A stretch of 7,057 nt of DNA from 73-13 sp035556395 (GTDB lineage: Bacteria; Actinomycetota; Actinomycetes; Actinomycetales; Microbacteriaceae), in NCBI GenBank assembly GCA_035556395.1, contig DATMFB010000151.1, positions 1 through 7,057 of the forward strand, given 5' to 3'. The notes beneath the pieces were generated by a model. The model did no database searches. It saw nothing but the letters and a program-made list of their open reading frames with translations, and was not told the origin of the DNA. A program made the translations under genes and the position numbers. This document shows positions 4,859 to 7,057 of this stretch, in pieces; positions within the stretch are counted from its first letter, which is position 1; the number at the start of each line of letters is the position of its first letter.

Positions 4859-6243
4859 CAGACGAGTCCCGTCTCGCGGGCGACGGAGGCGCCGGGCGGG
4901 CGGGCGAACACGTCGAGCACGAAGTCCTCCTCGAGGTGGCGCACGGTGCGCACGAGCTCCGTGCGGCGTGCGAGCGCCGCGTGGACCGAGTCGCCGCTTC
5001 GCGGATACTCCGCGACTGGATGACGCCAGTGGCACGCGACGAGGACGCCGTCGGGGGTGAGCGAGTCGATCGAGCGATCGAGCGCCGTCGCGAGATCGGC
5101 GTCATCCCAGTAGTAGCCGACCTCGGAGAGCACGACGAGGTCGAAGCTCCCGTCTGGCCAGGCGTGCGGGATCGCACGACGCGAGAACTCGATGTCGTCG
5201 CGACCCTGCAACCGGCGCCGCGCCTGCTCGAGCGGGATCTCGGAGACGTCGACGGCGAGCAGTGCCTCGCAGCGTTCGGCGAGCGCCTCGGTGAGCACGC
5301 CGATCGAGCAGCCGATCTCGAGTCCTCGGCGGAATCGCCGCCGCGGCAGCGCGGCGAGCGTCACCGCGCGTTTGCGCTCCTCGTACCAGCGGGACTCGTA
5401 GCCCCATGGGTCGGCGCCGCCGGCGTAGAACTCGTCGAAGAAGTCGGCACCGAGACTCGCGCCGCCTGCCGCCTCCTCAGCGCCTTCGTCCTGCTCGATG
5501 AAGACCTCGTAGGGGCGCGCGAAGTGCGCGAGGAAGTCGTCGCCGAGCAGCGTCTCGTCGCCGGGCGCCGGCGAGAGGGCCGCGACCTGGCTGCGGTGCG
5601 CGCGGATCGCCGCCTGCTTCGCCTGCCGGGCAGGACCGGGAAGATCGAGGCGGGCCATCCGAGCCCACGGCATCTCCGGCCCGCTCGGGTCCGCCCAGTG
5701 CCACATCCAGACCGGATACTCGATGCATCGCGCCCCTGCCGAGCGGGCTGCGGCGTGCGCCGCGGCGCCCGCGGCCTCGTGGTCGGGATGCGCATCTGCC
5801 CGCCATGGTGCGACGACGAGTGTGCCCTCGCCGCCGAGCTCGGCGAGTGTCCCGTCGAGGAGCGCGCGCAGCGCTTCGGCGTGCGCGCCGAGCGCGCCGT
5901 CCGGCAGGCCGAGGAGGTGCAGCTCGATCCCCGCCCCGAGTTCCTCGGCCGCCGCCGCCATCTCCCTGCGGCGAATCGTCGCGAGCTGGGATGCCGAGTG
6001 CGTGGGCGATGCGGGGTGCGACGCCTCGCCGTCGGTCGCGACGATGAGCCGGACGGGGAGCCCGCGCGCCGAGGCGAGCGCGATGAGGCCGCCGGCGCCG
6101 AGCGACTCGTCGTCGGGATGCGCAGCGACGACCACGAGACGGGCGACGCCCGACAGGTCGAGCGAGCCCACCCGCCGCCAGCCCTCGGCCTGCTCCCATG
6201 CGCGCTCCGCGGTGCCGTCCTCGGCATGCGTGAAGGTCACCAT
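4858..6243 (-). CDS. Bifunctional PIG-L/LmbE deacetylase - class I SAM-dependent methyltransferase (NodS-like)
   Basis: A 461-residue two-domain enzyme. Residues 35-250 or so are a PIG-L/LmbE zinc deacetylase: AHPDDE (41-46) and HPDH (152-155) give the Zn ligands and general base, with TDGE (70-73), RRRE (91-94) and KQAAIRAHRSQ (209-219) as further family marks. This family hydrolyses N-acetylglucosamine-type amides (PIG-L, MshB). After an acidic Ala/Gly linker (250-262), residues 267-461 are a SAM methyltransferase: FFDEFYAGGADPWGY and SRWYEERKR (268-292) are the NodS-like signature, LEIGCSIGV (308-316) is the SAM-binding loop, LLAVDVSE carries the acidic ribose contact, and FDLVVLSEVGYYW is motif II. 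NodS N-methylates a deacetylated glucosamine, so the fusion suggests deacetylation then methylation of one amino sugar; this is inference. ATG 6243 has GGGGAG 5 nt upstream and overlaps the previous gene by 7 nt; GTG 6240 (GTGA overlap) is an alternative. Confidence 0.92.
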   Translation of the reverse strand: MVTFTHAEDGTAERAWEQAEGWRRVGSLDLSGVARLVVVAAHPDDESLGAGGLIALASARGLPVRLIVATDGEASHPASPTHSASQLATIRRREMAAAAEELGAGIELHLLGLPDGALGAHAEALRALLDGTLAELGGEGTLVVAPWRADAHPDHEAAGAAAHAAARSAGARCIEYPVWMWHWADPSGPEMPWARMARLDLPGPARQAKQAAIRAHRSQVAALSPAPGDETLLGDDFLAHFARPYEVFIEQDEGAEEAAGGASLGADFFDEFYAGGADPWGYESRWYEERKRAVTLAALPRRRFRRGLEIGCSIGVLTEALAERCEALLAVDVSEIPLEQARRRLQGRDDIEFSRRAIPHAWPDGSFDLVVLSEVGYYWDDADLATALDRSIDSLTPDGVLVACHWRHPVAEYPRSGDSVHAALARRTELVRTVRHLEEDFVLDVFARPPGASVARETGLV

Positions 6244-7057
6244 GGCGACTCCCCGCGGTCGTGGAGTGCCCCGCCGAGGGCCGCGTCATCGCGTTCGGCG
6301 TGATGCTGACGGAGATAGAGCTGCAGATCGGCGACGCGACGCGCATGATCCTCGTCGAGGGCGAGCGGCGCCGGGCCGAGGGCGTGCGCGGTGCGAGTCA
6401 GGACCGTCTCGGCGGCGGACGCGACGACGGCCCGGGTCCGGAGCGCGAGGATCGGCGTGTCGCGCGGGACCGTAGCCGGGTCGTCGACGCGTGCCGCCGC
6501 CCAGGCGAGCGCGGTCCTCGCGCCGTGCAGCGCGGTGTCGGCGGCGCCGAGCTGGGCGAGGTCGAGCTGATCGGGCTCGCGGCGCCCGTCGGGGCCGACG
6601 AGGGCGCGCGCGATGCCGACGGCGCCCCCGTACCAGCAGGCGGCGACGCCCATGCCGCCCCAGGCGAAGCCCGGTCGCTGGAGGTACCAGCCGGGATCGC
6701 CGACGGGGACGGCCGGCACCGCGTCGAACCGCACCGCGGCGCTCACGATCCAGCTGAGGCCTCGCGCGACCCAGGGTCCGCGGTCCGCCGTCACACCCGG
6801 CGCACGCAGGTCCACGGCGAAGAGGCCGCGGGAGCCGTCCTCGAGACGCGCCGTCACGAGCGCGTGGCTCAGATCCTGGGCGAGCGAGCACCACCCCTTC
6901 TCGCCGTCGAGCTGCCACCCGCCGGGAGTCCCGCGCGCGACGAGCGTCGTCCCCGGCTGCTCCGCGGCATACACGCCCCAGGTGCTCCCCTCGTCCGCGC
7001 CGACCTCGTCGAGCGGCAGGCCCGCCTGCTGGAGGATCGCGAGCGCGTCGAGGTGCG
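6237..7057 (-). CDS. Acyl-CoA dehydrogenase-like flavoprotein, C-terminal part (5' end outside window)
   Basis: The frame is open to the window edge (HLDALAILQQAGLPLDEVG... before the GTG at 6974), so the N-terminus is missing and about 273 residues plus the stop are visible. The middle beta-domain is clear: STWGVYAAEQPG, GGWQLDGEKGWCSLAQDLSH (as in the GxKxW/Ixxa step of acyl-CoA dehydrogenases), LFAVDLRAPGV and VRFDAVPAVPVG. The helical C-domain follows (GFAWGGMGVAACWYGGAVGIARAL, LHGARTALAWAAARVDD) and ends with DLQLYLRQHHAERDDAALG. The usual acyl-CoA dehydrogenase ending with a catalytic Glu in a YEGT-like motif is not seen; the Glu in HHAERD (codon 6294-6296) cannot be equated with it by eye. 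FAD-dependent oxidation of an acyl chain or an amine is plausible, with unknown substrate. It overlaps the next gene by 7 nt and heads the visible operon. Confidence 0.85.
   Translation of the reverse strand, partial: HLDALAILQQAGLPLDEVGADEGSTWGVYAAEQPGTTLVARGTPGGWQLDGEKGWCSLAQDLSHALVTARLEDGSRGLFAVDLRAPGVTADRGPWVARGLSWIVSAAVRFDAVPAVPVGDPGWYLQRPGFAWGGMGVAACWYGGAVGIARALVGPDGRREPDQLDLAQLGAADTALHGARTALAWAAARVDDPATVPRDTPILALRTRAVVASAAETVLTRTAHALGPAPLALDEDHARRVADLQLYLRQHHAERDDAALGGALHDRGESPW
6249..6254 (-). promoter_or_regulatory. Shine-Dalgarno sequence for the deacetylase-methyltransferase gene
   Basis: GGGGAG on the - strand, 5 nt before ATG 6243 and 8 nt before GTG 6240, inside the end of the dehydrogenase gene. 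It supports internal initiation within the operon, in contrast to the leaderless starts elsewhere in the window. Confidence 0.6.

Noticed and set aside
4861..5035. Longer N-terminus for the glycosyltransferase (in-frame reading up to 5035)
   Set aside because: The extra residues are Arg/Ala/Pro-rich and precede the normal GT2 first strand; ATG 4858 sits at a TGATG coupling site and gives a normal family N-terminus.
4591..6303. Long + strand open frame of 570 codons opposite the deacetylase-methyltransferase gene
   Set aside because: The opposite strand encodes a protein with intact catalytic motifs in both domains; the + frame is Arg/Glu-rich with no motif.

Overview
The window is GC-rich, with very strong G/C preference at third codon positions. 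It reads as a chromosomal stretch of a high-GC Actinobacterium. A member of the Microbacteriaceae or a close relative is my best guess, based on protein style, the TAnnnT-type -10 boxes a few bases before start codons, and the GAGCGAGCGCAGCGAGTCGA-type intergenic repeat. The exact taxon cannot be fixed from the sequence alone. Genes are packed tightly and no gap longer than 300 bases lacks a gene. I see no RNA genes, insertion sequences or CRISPR.

Layout. Left part (+ strand): the 3' end of a LuxR-type regulator gene (1-576), then a small DUF4287 gene (586-837). These converge on a polytopic membrane protein gene on the - strand (848-1894). Middle: a 110-bp divergent promoter region (1895-2004) is largely filled by a composite repeat. 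It separates the membrane gene from a two-gene + strand unit: a regulator with a LuxR-like C-terminal HTH (2005-2673) and a DUF2236/MpaB-like oxygenase (2684-3607). A second, closely related composite repeat (3595-3658) closes this unit and supplies the oxygenase stop codon. On the - strand, a DUF2255 gene (3667-4074) has its own promoter.

Right part (- strand): three overlapping genes read leftwards. They are an acyl-CoA dehydrogenase-like flavoprotein (cut by the window end, 6237-7057), a fused PIG-L/LmbE deacetylase plus NodS-like SAM methyltransferase (4858-6243), and a family 2 glycosyltransferase (4154-4858). The overlaps of 7 nt and 1 nt imply one translationally coupled operon. Its enzyme content (sugar transfer, N-deacylation, methylation, acyl or amine oxidation) suggests an uncharacterised pathway that makes or modifies an amino-sugar conjugate. 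This is the most interesting system in the window.

A second theme is gene starts. Five starts (586, 1894, 2005, 2684, 4074) have a -10-like hexamer ending 6-8 nt before the start codon and no convincing Shine-Dalgarno sequence, as expected for leaderless mRNAs. The operon-internal start at 6243 instead has a clear GGGGAG.
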